This document shows, one piece after another, positions 1 through 11,021 of a DNA stretch of 64,000 bases. Every line of letters begins with the position of its first letter. Position 1 is the first letter of the stretch. Origin of the DNA: Mytilinidion resinicola. Lineage: Eukaryota > Ascomycota > Dothideomycetes > Mytilinidiales > Mytilinidiaceae. The notes under the pieces were generated by a model that had not been told where the DNA came from, did not search any database, and saw only the letters and a list, made by a program, of their open reading frames with translations. Made by a program: the position numbers and the translations under genes. The DNA is taken from assembly GCF_010093595.1 (NCBI RefSeq), contig NW_022985442.1, positions 1,110,185 through 1,174,184 of the forward strand, given 5' to 3'.

Positions 1-59
1 ACTTCCTCGGCTTCATCTAGCGTACAGTAGGACCGTGGCGGTGGTGGTTTGAGGGCCAT
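1..59 (-). CDS. 5' end of a gene running off the left edge
   Basis: On the minus strand an ATG at 59-57 opens a frame that stays open to the window edge, giving a proline-rich N-terminus (MALKPPPPRSY...) followed by an acidic stretch. Only 19 whole codons are visible, so the product cannot be recognised. The roughly 600 bases between this ATG and the end of the next gene would be its promoter. A chance open frame of this length is quite possible. Confidence 0.35.
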   Translation of the reverse strand, partial: MALKPPPPRSYCTLDEAEE

Positions 60-654
60 GGTGAGTGTATTGAGGAAGTTGAGGATCAGGATGTAATGCT
101 TTGTGGCCACGCCGCACTTGGAGAGAGCATTTGGAATTAGTGAGAAACGTAAGCGAGCGAATCGGAGGCCCCGGAGCACTCCTCCGGACCAATCAGAAGA
201 TCAGACGTAAGAAGGGTGTATACGGAGTAGAAAAGGGGTGTACACCGAGTAAATATAGGGTGTACATTTAGCAGCGCCCATACTTTATTCTTAGGTATAC
301 AGAACCCACAAAAGCCCGCCCAAAAACCCATCATCTCCCCTTCACATCCCCACAACAAAAAATCCGCAAAATCTCACCTATAAACGCCATCCTAACGCCC
401 ACATATGCGTTTGCAAAATCGCCGCTCAACGCTCAGAACGTCTTTCGCTCCCTTTCATGTGTCTCGAAGATCAAAGTACACTATAACCGCATTCCAATCC
501 AATCAATCCGGTAAGCAGGCAGCCGTCCAGCTCCTATCCCCAAAGTCGCCATCGCTCGAAGTGCCAAAAACGCCAAAGTTAAAGAAGTGAATCAAATAGG
601 CTGGCGCGAAGCGAAGAATCGTAGGTCTCATATTTATGCCGACGTAGGTAGGGG
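60..654. other. Intergenic region, probable promoter of the left-edge gene
   Basis: No gene is supported here. A 61-codon open frame at 405-590 (+) has no recognisable features and is taken as chance. The only structure seen is the 22-bp periodic repeat at 214-279. Confidence 0.5.
214..279. repeat. Three 22-bp units each starting GGGTGTA
   Basis: GGGTGTA occurs at 214, 236 and 258, an exact 22-bp spacing. The first two units continue with a shared (G/C)GAGTA ending (GGGTGTATACGGAGTA and GGGTGTACACCGAGTA), and the third is more diverged. This may be a short tandem duplication in a promoter or a cluster of binding sites. The same core occurs at 4315, and a GGTGTATA variant near 5768. Confidence 0.5.
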
Positions 655-3489
655 TTACGCAGTCATGGTCTTGCTCAAGCTTGATTTCTGCGGTGCCTGT
701 TCTCTGCGCAGTGTACGGACGAGCGCTTCTAACTTGCGTCGTTCTTCTTGCTCGGCCTGTTTGACAATGTTAGTGAGATCAATCGGTAAAAGGTTACAGC
801 GAGCTGGACATACCCTCAAAGCCTTCAAGCCCTCAGCTGTCCGGTCTCTCATCATCTTCCTAAAGTCCTCGCGCAGCATCCTAATGCTCGTCGCCTCGGG
901 CGCCGCACCCGGCTGAGCCATCGGAGCACCCGGACTCCTAACGCCCAGCCAGCGCACCCGCTCGTCGCTTAGCTCCATCTCTAAGCTCTCCTTCTCGTCT
1001 CTGAGCGAGTCGATCATGGCCTCGAACCGATCGCGGTCCTTCTCGTTCTGGATCATATCCTTAGTGAGAGCTTCGTACTCCGAAGCCATGGCGCCGAGCT
1101 CCTGCTTCAGGTTGCGCTCCGTCTCACGGGCTTCGGTCTCGCTTTGCGCCGCGGCGTCGTGAGCACGACGGAGAGACTCCAATTCTGCGATTAGGGCGGC
1201 GTTGCTGGCGCCTAGCTCGTCGAGCTCTTTCTTGATCGTGGGATTTGCGGCGACTTCGGCTGCCCGTTGCGCTCGAGTGCCGTAAGCTCCATCCAGTTCT
1301 GCGCGAGCGATGGTGACCTCGGTTTGGAGTCGGATGACTTCGCCCTCTAGCTCTCTCAGCTCTTGTTCCTTGCTGGCGACAGCATTTGCGGCCTCGCTGG
1401 CATGCGCCTCGGCAGCCTCCTTCTCCGCAGTAGCAGAGCGTAGTGATACACTGAGAGACTCGACTGAGGCTGAGGCTTCAGCAAGCTCAGCACGCAACTC
1501 AGCAGCTTCGATCCGAGCATCATCTTGGAGTTCGCCGATCTGAGACTCGAGCTCGTGGTAGCGATCCTCTGCCTGGTGCCGCGCAGCTTGTTCGGCAACA
1601 AGAGCTTCTGAGTCCGCGGCGTTGCGATGTGATTCTTGGCTGTTTATATGCTCTAGATGATCAATAGCACGGCTAAGCTCACTCTCGGCTTTGGCTTGTT
1701 GAGCGCGGGCTTGATTAATTTCATCATTGAGACGGGCAAAGTCGTGCTCTTTTTGCTCATCCGACTTGCTGTTGAGTTCTCGCTGTTGCTTAATTTGTCG
1801 ACGGAGAATAGCCTCTTTCTCCTTGAGCGTAGTAGCACGATTGTAAAGCCATTGGACCTTGTTAGAGAACGCGGGCAGTGAGAACTCTTCGTTGGCGTTG
1901 CCTTCTTCGTCCGGAGATACATCATCTTCGGCGTCGTGATTCGCTGCTAGCAACTGACGCCGCTGGTACTTCTTTTGACGAGCCTCTTCTTCGCCGGCAA
2001 GGATGATAGACCACAAGCCGGTTAGGGTAGCTTCGTATTGGGAAGACTGAGAATGCTGATCGGTTGACTTTGAACGGAATTCGTTCAAGTCCTCAGACAT
2101 GTTGTAATGCAGTTGCTCGATGTTGTAGAATGCCTCTTCCATGTAGTTGATCTGATCCTGCGAACTGTGCCCTGATATTGCCGGAGGTGGTGGATAGTTC
2201 GCATCATCTTCTCCCTGGGCCGAGCTAATCAAGGCGTAGAGTTGGTTGTTGATACCTTCGAGTCGGCCTTCAGTCGCATTTTGGGAGTGCCTGGCCTGTT
2301 GGTGCAATTGGTTGTGCTCCGCTCCAACATCGTGCAGCGCTTGATCTAGAAAGTCCAAGTGTTGTTCGACTAACGAGCCTCTTTGGCTGTCCTGGCTGTT
2401 TGGCGCCGACTTTGGAGCTGGCGAGTAACCTTGGTTGCGCTCAGGGTTTGCCGAAACAATCAAATCCCTCAACCTATCATTGAAGTCTTCCAATCGCTTC
2501 TCTACCGAGTTCAAAGCTTGACTTTGTCGTTCAATAGCATCGTGGTCTGCTAGGGGCATATGGTGGGTGCCATTCTTCAACGCTTGCATTAGCCCATCCA
2601 GATTCTCCGGCGATCTGTACAAACTCCTCTCATCGAAATTACCATCATCTTTGGCGCGATTGCTTCTTCCATTCTCGTAGGTGTAGATGCTTGCCGGGCT
2701 ATCCGGTCGGCCATTTTCACCGCCAGGAAGGGCGGAATTCCGGTCCTGGCTGCGTTTCGAGGGACCTTCGTGTGTAATTTGCAGAATTCCTGCGGTATGC
2801 CGCAATAGTTGCGTCTCGACTTGTCGCGATCGTGTTTCGAGTTGATGTAGCTCACGGCCTAGATCGTCACACTTTTTCAAGCTGGCTGCAAACTCGTCTT
2901 CTGATTTTGCAAGAGTTTCGCTGTTTCCACTGCCCGTACTGCTCCGACTGCCAAAGCTTCTCCGGTGGCTTTTGGCCGCTTCCCGCTCCTGATCTCTTCC
3001 CTTCTTCGAGTGTAGGCGGTTGAGGGATTGCGCGGCATCGCGCACCTTGGATTCGAGGGCAAGCTTGCGCTGAACAGCGTCGATGCGAGTATTGATGGTT
3101 TGTTGTTCCCTCTTTAGAGCCTCCACTTCTTCGAACGATAAGATTTCGAAGCCTTGGCTGTCAATTATAGCCGTCTCAACCAGGAGGTGCATGGCCACGG
3201 GGTCCCGTTTGAGGATTGTCGAGCTACGCTCCTGGCTCCCGCGCGTACTGTCGGGCATGTTGCTGGTTATCGGCTTCCTCTGTCCCTCGAGGAACACGTC
3301 TGGCGGAGGCACAAAGGTGTTGCTGGCATAGTGCGGCGTCCCTTGGTAGGCAGAGTCTTCGTAGGCGGGATTGGTGCCGCCCATGTACGCCGGGTAGTTG
3401 GAGGTCGGCGACGGGTAGTCGTAGGGCGGCTGGGGACTTAGGCCGTCTCCATTCGGCGCATAGGCATTGCGCAGGCCATTGCTCTGCAT
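655..3489 (-). CDS. Uds1-domain (up-regulated during septation) coiled-coil protein
   Basis: The frame encodes about 944 residues from the first in-frame ATG (3489-3487). A segment about 100 residues in, with MHLLVETAIIDSQGFEILSF, matches what I recall of the fungal Uds1 domain (Pfam 'up-regulated during septation'), whose members are linked to septum formation. The N-terminus is Tyr/Pro/Ser-rich and disordered. After the Uds1 region come long Glu/Ala/Arg-rich heptad-like segments, especially in the C-terminal 400 residues, typical of an extended coiled coil. The open frame reaches 3573, with a TTG codon and plausible protein (TSYTTLNRD...), but no ATG precedes an upstream stop. The true start may therefore lie in an unseen 5' exon. 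Filament-like or septal localisation is inferred from the family only. The domain call is fairly secure and the start is not. Confidence 0.8.
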   Translation of the reverse strand: MQSNGLRNAYAPNGDGLSPQPPYDYPSPTSNYPAYMGGTNPAYEDSAYQGTPHYASNTFVPPPDVFLEGQRKPITSNMPDSTRGSQERSSTILKRDPVAMHLLVETAIIDSQGFEILSFEEVEALKREQQTINTRIDAVQRKLALESKVRDAAQSLNRLHSKKGRDQEREAAKSHRRSFGSRSSTGSGNSETLAKSEDEFAASLKKCDDLGRELHQLETRSRQVETQLLRHTAGILQITHEGPSKRSQDRNSALPGGENGRPDSPASIYTYENGRSNRAKDDGNFDERSLYRSPENLDGLMQALKNGTHHMPLADHDAIERQSQALNSVEKRLEDFNDRLRDLIVSANPERNQGYSPAPKSAPNSQDSQRGSLVEQHLDFLDQALHDVGAEHNQLHQQARHSQNATEGRLEGINNQLYALISSAQGEDDANYPPPPAISGHSSQDQINYMEEAFYNIEQLHYNMSEDLNEFRSKSTDQHSQSSQYEATLTGLWSIILAGEEEARQKKYQRRQLLAANHDAEDDVSPDEEGNANEEFSLPAFSNKVQWLYNRATTLKEKEAILRRQIKQQRELNSKSDEQKEHDFARLNDEINQARAQQAKAESELSRAIDHLEHINSQESHRNAADSEALVAEQAARHQAEDRYHELESQIGELQDDARIEAAELRAELAEASASVESLSVSLRSATAEKEAAEAHASEAANAVASKEQELRELEGEVIRLQTEVTIARAELDGAYGTRAQRAAEVAANPTIKKELDELGASNAALIAELESLRRAHDAAAQSETEARETERNLKQELGAMASEYEALTKDMIQNEKDRDRFEAMIDSLRDEKESLEMELSDERVRWLGVRSPGAPMAQPGAAPEATSIRMLREDFRKMMRDRTAEGLKALRVCPARCNLLPIDLTNIVKQAEQEERRKLEALVRTLRREQAPQKSSLSKTMTA

Positions 3490-3573
3490 CTTCCACGGCT
3501 GTGCAGATGTGGGAACCCGGGTTCTGGGAGGAATGGTGCTAGGATCGCGGTTCAGTGTGGTGTACGAGGTCAA

Positions 3574-4505
3574 AGAATGTAGAGCGTAAAGGACAGCTGC
3601 AGGCGCGGCGACAGAGTAGGTTCACCGCGCACGACGCATGATGTATGCAGATGTGAAGACCAAAGGAGAGGCCTGAAGGGTGTGTGTCGAGTGCGAAAAA
3701 AAGGACGAGTCGCTCTGTCTTCAGGGGAGGCTGGCGGCATCCAGGGATCTCAGCCCTGCACCTGTGGAGAACGCGCTTCCTTCGTACTTGGCACGCGAGG
3801 CGGGAAAAAGTGGCATACTCAAGCAGTTCAACACCGTCTGAGGTGGCCCGGAGAGCTATGCGGTTTGTCAAAGCTGGTATTTCATAAACAACAACACCAT
3901 ACTAAAGGATGCGGTGCCAAGGAAGCATAGAAGTTGTGTGTGCCTGATGGATAGGAAGCTCCAAATCAGAACCCCGGATTCGTGGACTGCCAATTTCTAT
4001 CTAAGGGGGCCTACCGCTTACCAAGTATGCTGCCTCATGTGTACACCTGTCTGCCACTGCTAAGGGTGCTTCAATGTCTTCGAGAGTGATAGAGTCTCTA
4101 GGCTATCTATGAGCTCTCCAAGCAGCGGCACACAGATGTACCCCGAGGCAGCTTATTCTAGAATCAGAGTGCCATCTTTTTCATACCCCGCGAGCTTGGC
4201 AGGGGAAATGCAGGTGCCAATCACGTGGATTAAATATTGCCCCGCGCTAAGGAGGTACTTCGTAGGGCCTTCACCACTTTTGACCCTCTTCGTACACGTC
4301 ACCCGGATAAAGAAGGGTGTATAATTGAATTTGTAGAGCGTTGAGTCCCCCCTTCATCGAGTTTGGTTCTTGTTCTTTGCGTGGTTTTCGTTTCCCTTTT
4401 TGCATTTGTTGTTTTTCTGTCATCATCTTAAGTAAATGATCATCGTCCTGCTACTCCACCTGCTTCTGCAACGAGAAAATACTTCCATCCGAATTTCCGG
4501 AAATC
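3574..4505. other. Divergent intergenic region between uds1-like and NAT genes
   Basis: About 930 bases with no supported gene; open frames here are short and lack family features. The two flanking genes are transcribed away from it, so it should hold both promoters. A GGGTGTATAA element lies at 4315, and T-rich sequence fills 4360-4430 just upstream of the N-acetyltransferase ATG. Confidence 0.5.
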
Positions 4506-5503
4506 ATGCCGGCCCAGATGCCCACGTTCTCCAGAGACCAGGTTGAGAAGTATTTTGCTCGGATCAGGCTTCCCTCGAAGTATCAAAAGTTCGATGTTGC
4601 ACAAGACAGTAATGCAGACGCACTCGCGTTCTTGAGCGTTCTCCAGAAATACCATCTGTCAGAAGTTCCGTTTGAGAATCTCAGCATCCACTATTCTCCG
4701 CATCGGCATGTCTCCATTCACGCCGACGAGCTCTACAAGAAGATTGTAGAGAGCGATGGGCGAGGTGGGTACTGCATGGAGAATAACCGCATTTTCGGGA
4801 TATTGCTCAAATCCCTCGGGTTCAAGCTCTACTCTGCGGGAGCGCGTGTGAATGAGGGACATGGTTACACTGGCTGGTAAGGCTCTCAATGCTTAGTACT
4901 ACCTACCACCCTTGCTCACTATCAATAAGGGGCCATATGATCAACCTGGTCTCAATCGGCGAGGACAAATATATGGTGGATGTCGGGTTTGGCCCAAATG
5001 GCGCTCTACAACCTCTTAAATTGGATCGATCAGGACTCGAATATCCACACATAACTCCGGGCTCAATCCGGCTCTCGTGGAGAAGCATCAAAGAGAACAC
5101 CGATCCGGACCAGCGACTCTGGATATACGAGCACCGCATCAACGACAACGTCGATTTCGGAGAGGTCTATTGCTTCAGCGAACTGGAATTCCTGCCATGC
5201 GATTACGCAGTCATGAATTACCATACTAGCACTGGCGCCGAGTCCTTCTTCACGCATGTGATCATCTGTGCTAAACACGTGCTTGGTGGAGACGATGACG
5301 AGGAAATTGTCGGAGCGGTGATAATCCACAAGAACGGCCTCAAGTGGAGAATGCTAGGGAAGAACGAACGTGAACAGACGTTTGAGACAGAGGCAGACCG
5401 TCTCAAGGCATTGGAGGACGTGTTTAGGATCAAGTTAAGTCCGGCGGAGCGAGATGGCATTCGAGCACGGGTGACTGAGATCAGGAGCTCGATGGATTTC
5501 TGA
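4506..5503 (+). CDS. Arylamine N-acetyltransferase (two exons)
   Basis: This enzyme family transfers an acyl group from acyl-CoA to aromatic amines through a Cys-His-Asp triad; some fungal members use malonyl-CoA. Exon 1 is 4506-4876 and exon 2 is 4930-5503, giving 314 residues. The 53-bp intron 4877-4929 starts GTAAGG and ends AAG, and the splice rebuilds a Trp codon. All three catalytic residues are visible: Cys90 in RGGYCMENN, His126 in GHM and Asp141 in VDVGFG. His and Asp lie 15 residues apart, as in known family members. Without splicing, exon 1 stops one codon after the junction. The length is normal for fungal NATs. Detoxification of arylamines or benzoxazinoid-derived phenols is the family role; the actual substrate is unknown. 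Confidence 0.93.
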
Positions 5504-5932
5504 TCTGTGTAGTAGCAAGGAAGGCCTGTCTCGTGAAGTTCTGCTAGTAGTATACAGCCCCTCATATATTTGTATACACCTCTTGCCACTACTTGAGAAA
5601 CGTCAATGTCCTGATGTCGATTTGGAACGACGGGTCAACATAAGTCTATGTACACATCCCTGCGGCTGATCGAGGTAGCTTAGCGAGTCGAATGGTTGTT
5701 CAAAATGATCTACTTTCATATACTTAGGGCGGCTTAACCTATCTTAATACACCCCAATTAGCGGAAGAAGGTGTATATACATATAACGAGGCATTGTAGT
5801 GGTTTGGGCATGGGCTCAGATTTGTCGCTTCACAGGCCTGACCTAATGCTGGACGGGCTCTTCACTTTTGGTGCCAGTGAATGAAACGGACTTGTACTTG
5901 AGAACATGGTGTGTTCATTGCTCCATCTTGAT
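5504..5932. other. Convergent intergenic region
   Basis: About 430 bases lie between the ends of the N-acetyltransferase and complex I subunit genes, which converge. It is A/T-rich with a GGTGTATATA element near 5768. No gene is visible; it presumably holds the two 3' untranslated regions. Confidence 0.5.
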
Positions 5933-6401
5933 CTAGTAGAAACGCTTCTCCATCTGTACTAATAATTAGTCCTGGCCTTCTCGATGACTTAAACATCCAA
6001 CATACCGTCCAGGGATTGTTCAGTTCGAATCCCTCTGGCGCAATGGCCTTGTCGGTTTGTCCTCTCGCGAATCCAGTCAATCGTCGATCGCGGTCCATCA
6101 CTGTGTAGCTTAGCTTGCTGTTCTCGGGGCGCCGGAGGTGGTGTCATACTTTGCTAGAGGTACGTTAGCAGATGCCGCAACTCGGGGCATTTCATCACTT
6201 ACCCTGTCCCATGCATCGAGTCCGCGTCTGCTCCTCTTGCTGCCGTTCTGCATATATCTGAGCTGCGCCAGACCGACTCCAGAGACGGCGAACATCTGCG
6301 TTTGCGTGAGCTTCGAGCTTCCCTTACGGAAGGGCACGGGTGAGGCAGCGTACGCCGAGCATGATCCCATAGGGGAGGAGAGCTTCAAACGGAACCCCCA
6401 T
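5933..6401 (-). CDS. NADH:ubiquinone oxidoreductase MWFE/NDUFA1-type subunit (four exons)
   Basis: This is a small accessory subunit of mitochondrial complex I with one N-terminal membrane helix. Exon 1 (6401-6354) gives MGVPFEALLPYGIMLG. Exon 2 (6295 to 6203 or 6199) gives MFAVSGVGL through GLDAWDR. Exon 3 (6100-6006) gives MDRDRRLTGFARGQTD through FELNNPWT. Exon 4 (5953-5933) gives MEKRFY and stop. The introns are 58 bp, about 98 bp and 52 bp. The MDRDRR-LTG segment and the NNPW...EKR-F-Y ending match what I recall of fungal MWFE proteins. The second intron's donor is ambiguous. GTAAGT after AGG joins in frame only to a weak AAG acceptor, whereas GTGATG four bases later joins a CAG acceptor and yields the family-like WDRVMMDRDRR. 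The product is about 86 residues. Confidence 0.82.
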
Positions 6402-7004
6402 GTTTGCTAGACGTCTACCGAGCGTATGTGGTGTGGGCAATGGATTGAAGTGGTTGTGAGGAGCTGCTAGTCGCTCACTTGAGGTCGCATTGGAAGTTTG
6501 GAAGCGGAGCGGGAGGTAGGCTTGGCGCGCGCCCGCAAGACCACCACGATTTCAAGGGGCACCTTTCAGTAGCCACGCCCCATCGACCTGCTATCACCAG
6601 GACCGGAACCACGTATTTACTTGTCCCTAGGCCCCTCACTGTGAGTTTGAATCGCGAAAGTGCCCCCATTCTGCCCCAGTTTCGCGCAGAACCGTGCGCG
6701 CGGCGCCGTCTCCGGCTTCACATTCACTGACAGCGCGACCGCGGCAGCTTCTCATCAGTTACACACTCCCGGAAAGGGCCTCCATCAATCTCAACCCCTC
6801 AAGCGCGGTTTCCAGTGCGCGAGAGGGCCCTTCGGCGCGTTGCGACTCCCTCCTCGACGCGACAAGACAACAGCCTGGTCTCATTGCATGACAGCACCAC
6901 CGAGGTGCCAGTTGGTCGCACCTTCAATGTAAATCACGCTAGACGGATTCAATAACGCTACCCTGGAGTACCTCTCTAAACTGGCGAACGCCGTCACATA
7001 TGCC
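6402..7004. other. Divergent promoter region between ndufa1-like and MYST genes
   Basis: About 600 GC-rich bases separate the ATG codons of two genes transcribed in opposite directions. Open frames of up to 90 codons exist on both strands but overlap each other and show no recognisable protein, so they are treated as chance. The region probably carries both promoters and 5' leaders. Confidence 0.5.
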
Positions 7005-10000
7005 ATGGCTGAGCCGAGCCGGCTCTTGGGGCAGGGGACGAATGCCAACGACCTCGAGGACAGCGACCTAGACGGCGAGCACGAGGAGGACGATGTCGAC
7101 ATGGATGCGCAAGCTCACGAAACAACACCGGGCGGAGACACTACGGACGCAGAGGGCTCGGACGAGGATGCCGAGGGCGAAGATGATGAGGAAGCTGGGG
7201 ACCCAGTTGGAGCTGTCAAGATATCTGCAAACAATGAAGCTTCCGAAGAAGAGGACGGAGAGGATGAGGACAATGACGCTGAAGTGGACATGGAATCTGA
7301 ATCCGATGCCAAGCCTAGCGACAGCGAGGGTTCCGATTCGAGCTCAGAATCCGAAGCGGGAAATGAGTGGGAGGCAGCGAGCGATGCGGCCGAAGAAGTC
7401 GAAACCGAAATCGCCGATCCCAACCGCTGCGTGTAAGTGCTGTTTGCGGGTTGTGGTGAAAGGAAAAACTAATTGGCGGCAGGTTTTGTGGAGAGGACGA
7501 AGAGCACGATCCAGGCGAAGAGTTCGAAGAATATCTGGCGTGTGCCGTGTGTGGGGATAACGGTGCGTGATTTACCGGCAAGGCTGTTGGACGGATCGGG
7601 TAGCTGACATGATTTTGGTTCCTGCAGCACATCGGCAATGCGCCCGAAACGCTAATACCCTTAGGGCCGATGATGGTAAGCCTTTGTTTACTTCGCCCAT
7701 CGATTCACCAGATTCACTGACGCATATATAGACGCCGAGCACTGGCGGTGCCAAACCTGTGTAGAAAATGGGCTTGAAGAAGACACCAAACACAGTGCAG
7801 AGCCCACAAGTCGTCGTAGGTTATCATCAGTGCCCAAACTTGCACGAGATCTCCTGCCTGCACACCGTGGTGTGGATAAGCCAGGACAGCACTCCGTGTT
7901 CAACGATCTGATATTGCCCGACGACCCCATGGATGGGTCGCGATCTCTACGGAAACGCAAAGCATCGAACGAGGAAGAGCCAGCACCTGTTCGGCCACTA
8001 CGGAAGAAGCGCAGGCCGTCAGAAGAAATATCTGACGATGAAGCCGTCGATGCGTCACTAGCCGCATCGTCCCCTCGCGCTGTAAGAATTGCAGTGTCTG
8101 AGGCTATTGAGACTGACGATGGGCATCACACAGGGGCCGAAGAGACATCGCCGAAGCGGTCATCGCGGGCTCGTAGCTCGAGGTCTAAAGTAGAGAAAAA
8201 GCTGTTGGCATGGACTGTGGACTCTCCCGGCGTCAGCCTAATTGTTGCGTTTCACCTGGACAATGAACGCCTCCAGAAGATCCTGTCAACCAAACCCAAA
8301 AAGAAACGCATCCGCGATCGATCACGCAAAACGCAGCAAGTCGTCCCTGAAGAGCCGGAGGTATCACACTACCCTGCTATACAGAACCACTATGCCACGC
8401 CGTTCTATGCACTCGCTGAGAAGGACGTGGATGAGACGAAGAATAAACCATATGGTGGCATTCTCTCAGAAGCGGATGCAGACACATCTAAGACGTACCC
8501 CGGTCCAGCTGATCGAAAGAGGTTTGAGGAGGCTCGACAAAAGGCGGAAGAAGATTGGAAGCAGAAACAAGTTGCTCTCTATGGTATCCCGGAAGCTTCC
8601 AGTCGAGCCCACAAGGTGTCGGGGCCTCCAAGCAAGATCAAATGTATCAGCTTTGGTGGCTGGGAGATCGACACATGGCACGCAGCGCCGTATCCCGAAG
8701 AGTATAGTAAGAACAGGGTGCTCTATATTTGCGAGTTCTGTCTTAAGTACATGAACTCGGATTACGTGGCATGGAGACATAAGGTCAATTAGTCCCTATT
8801 CGTAACTTAGAGCAGTGCTAACTTCTTTCAGTTAAAATGCCCATCCAAGCACCCTCCAGGCGATGAGATTTATCGCGATAAACAGTTCAGCTTCTTCGAA
8901 GTCGATGGTCGCAAAAATCCTGTCTACTGTCAGAACCTTTGCCTGCTTGCCAAACTCTTCCTGGGCTCAAAGACGCTCTACTACGATGTGGAACCATTCC
9001 TCTTCTATGTTATGACAGAGAACAACGACTTTGGCTGCCACTTCGTGGGCTATTTCTCCAAAGAAAAGCGGCCGAGCTCGCTCAACAATGTCTCCTGCAT
9101 CCTTGTCCTCCCCATCCACCAGCGCAAAGGATACGGCCAATTCCTGATTGAGTTCTCGTACTTGCTCACTCGCAAGGAGGAGAAAACGGGCAGCCCGGAG
9201 AAGCCCCTCAGTGACATGGGTCTTGTCACCTACCGTAATTACTGGCGCCTCGTCCTGTGTAATGAACTGAAGGACCAACGCGACCCTATCAGCATCACGA
9301 CGATCTCTAAGCGTACTGGCATGACGCCCGACGATATTATATCTGCGCTCGAAGGTCTCCGTGCTCTAGTGCGGGATCCTATCACCAAGACATACGCCTT
9401 GAGGCTCGACTATGCCTTCTTCAAGCAGCATGTTGAGAAGGCCAACGCACGCAATCACCCACGAGTCAAAGAAGATTCTCTTGTGTGGACTCCATATGTT
9501 ATGAGCCGCAACAACATCTCTCAATACGAAGATGGCCCTGCCATTCACACGGTCCAGCCGCGCGACGAGGAGCAGGAAGACGGCGACCTGGTACCAGAAG
9601 AGGGCGTCCAGATGGCCCTGGCCAAGCAGGTCAACGGCTCAGCCGGGGGAGCTTCCCGTCCCATGTCTAACACAGGCTCACAAGACAACGAAGCCGATGA
9701 CGGAGACCCCATGACCCCGTTTCTAGATTCTATTGCCGTGTCGACACTCGGCACACCCCTCGCAAACGGCAATGGCAACGCTGCTACACCCCCTACAGTA
9801 ATCGCCGCATATCGCATCCCGCCCACCCGCTTCGAAGTCTACCCTCCTCCTCCGGGTATGCCAGCTCCTAAGCGTCGTGCTGGTCGTCCCTTCGGAGCTC
9901 GCCGTCGCCCCAGCACACCAGCTAAGCGCAACAGTGTCAACGTCACCCCACTCCCTATGCCGCTTGGAAACTCCACGCAGATATCTCCATCACGCAATGG

Positions 10001-10319
10001 CACTGGCAAGGCTATGGGCAAGGCTTCGCCGCTGCTCAATGGCGTAAGCAATGGAGTCTCCACGCCATCTACGACCGTGAGGAGGACTCGTAGTAAGCTC
10101 CATGAATCCGTTAATGGGCTTGGCTTTGAACTTAGCCTAGGTCTAGGGGAGACACCCGAAGACGAAGGAGGCGAAGTCCGAGTCAACGGGACAAGTGCCG
10201 CGAGTGCGAGTCCCCGAACGACTAGGGGGAGAGGGAAAGTCATTGAGATGGAAGCTGACGAAGACCTCGATGCAGAGGGCGAGGAAGAGCCGTTGGATAT
10301 GGTCATGGCGGATGCGTGA
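7005..10319 (+). CDS. MYST-family histone acetyltransferase, Sas3/Mst2-like (five exons)
   Basis: This nuclear enzyme acetylates histone lysines from acetyl-CoA. Sas3 and Mst2 relatives form NuA3-type complexes acting on H3; placing it there is inference. Exons are 7005-7432, 7483-7562, 7628-7675, 7732-8783 and 8832-10319, all in phase, giving 1031 residues. In order: an acidic N-terminus; a PHD-like zinc finger (two CxxC pairs, HRQC, then CQTC) assembled from exons 1-4; a basic linker; and the MYST domain. The MYST C2HC finger is YICEFC...H...KC, the autoacetylated Lys is in [15 protein letters not shown], the catalytic Cys (about residue 625) is in NVSCILVLP, and the acetyl-CoA loop is QRKGYG. 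The C-terminal 300 residues are disordered and end acidic. The fourth intron (8784-8831) has an unusual GTCAAT donor but an ideal GCTAAC branch site and TTTCAG acceptor. Confidence 0.93.
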
Positions 10320-11021
10320 ACGCAGTCTTTTGACATGGGTCTTTGCTTATACCGCAGCGATTTAGGCCGGTCGTTCTGCTGGATACGTGTACGATTCTTG
10401 AAGGTATGGTGTCTCGGCTCGGCTTTTGGTGCTGGGTGTCTACGGCGTCTCTCAGTCTTAGACAGACTTCTCTGCTTCTCCTCACCCCTTTCATCTGGAG
10501 GACATTGGGCGGATGGGAAAAGGATAGCGGGCTTGCGTTGCCGAATACCTTCTAATCTGCATGGCGTTGCATAACCTAGTTAATCCGGCCCATAATTGGA
10601 TAGGTAGTAGTTCGTAAATAAAGTATCGAGGCAGTAACTCACATGCTTTAACCATCGATATTCCTAAAGGCTTGAAGGATAGCATTTAAGTATGGATATT
10701 CAGCCAATCAAAAGTGCTGAACACCTGCACAACGCTTCCTCGCTTACACGCAAGCGGTAAGTCTACGCGAATGGTCGTTAGGCCGCCCGTTGAAGCTAAT
10801 GCAAGCTTATCACGATCCACCTGCAAACGTCACGTTTATCCCGTCCGCACACTGTACGGACTTCCTCCATTTATACCATCACCTTGCTCTCTAGCCTCGC
10901 CAACAAATTCCGAGAGTCTGTATAGACCTTCAAATCAGGCTTCAGACTCGTCACTATCACTCACAGCGGGGTTCTTTGTTGCCAGATCACCGCTGAACAC
11001 TTTCCCTTCTGACTCAGAAAC
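10320..11021. other. Intergenic region between MYST and P450 genes
   Basis: About 700 bases with no supported gene. Overlapping open frames of 60-150 codons occur on both strands without family signatures. The left part should be the MYST 3' untranslated region and the right part the P450 promoter. Confidence 0.5.

Noticed and set aside
405..590. 61-codon plus-strand frame near the left edge
   Set aside because: Short, with no family pattern and no initiation or splice support; likely chance.
6010..6035. T-loop-like GTTCGAATCCC suggesting a tRNA
   Set aside because: It is the antisense of the GFELNNPW codons of the complex I subunit gene.
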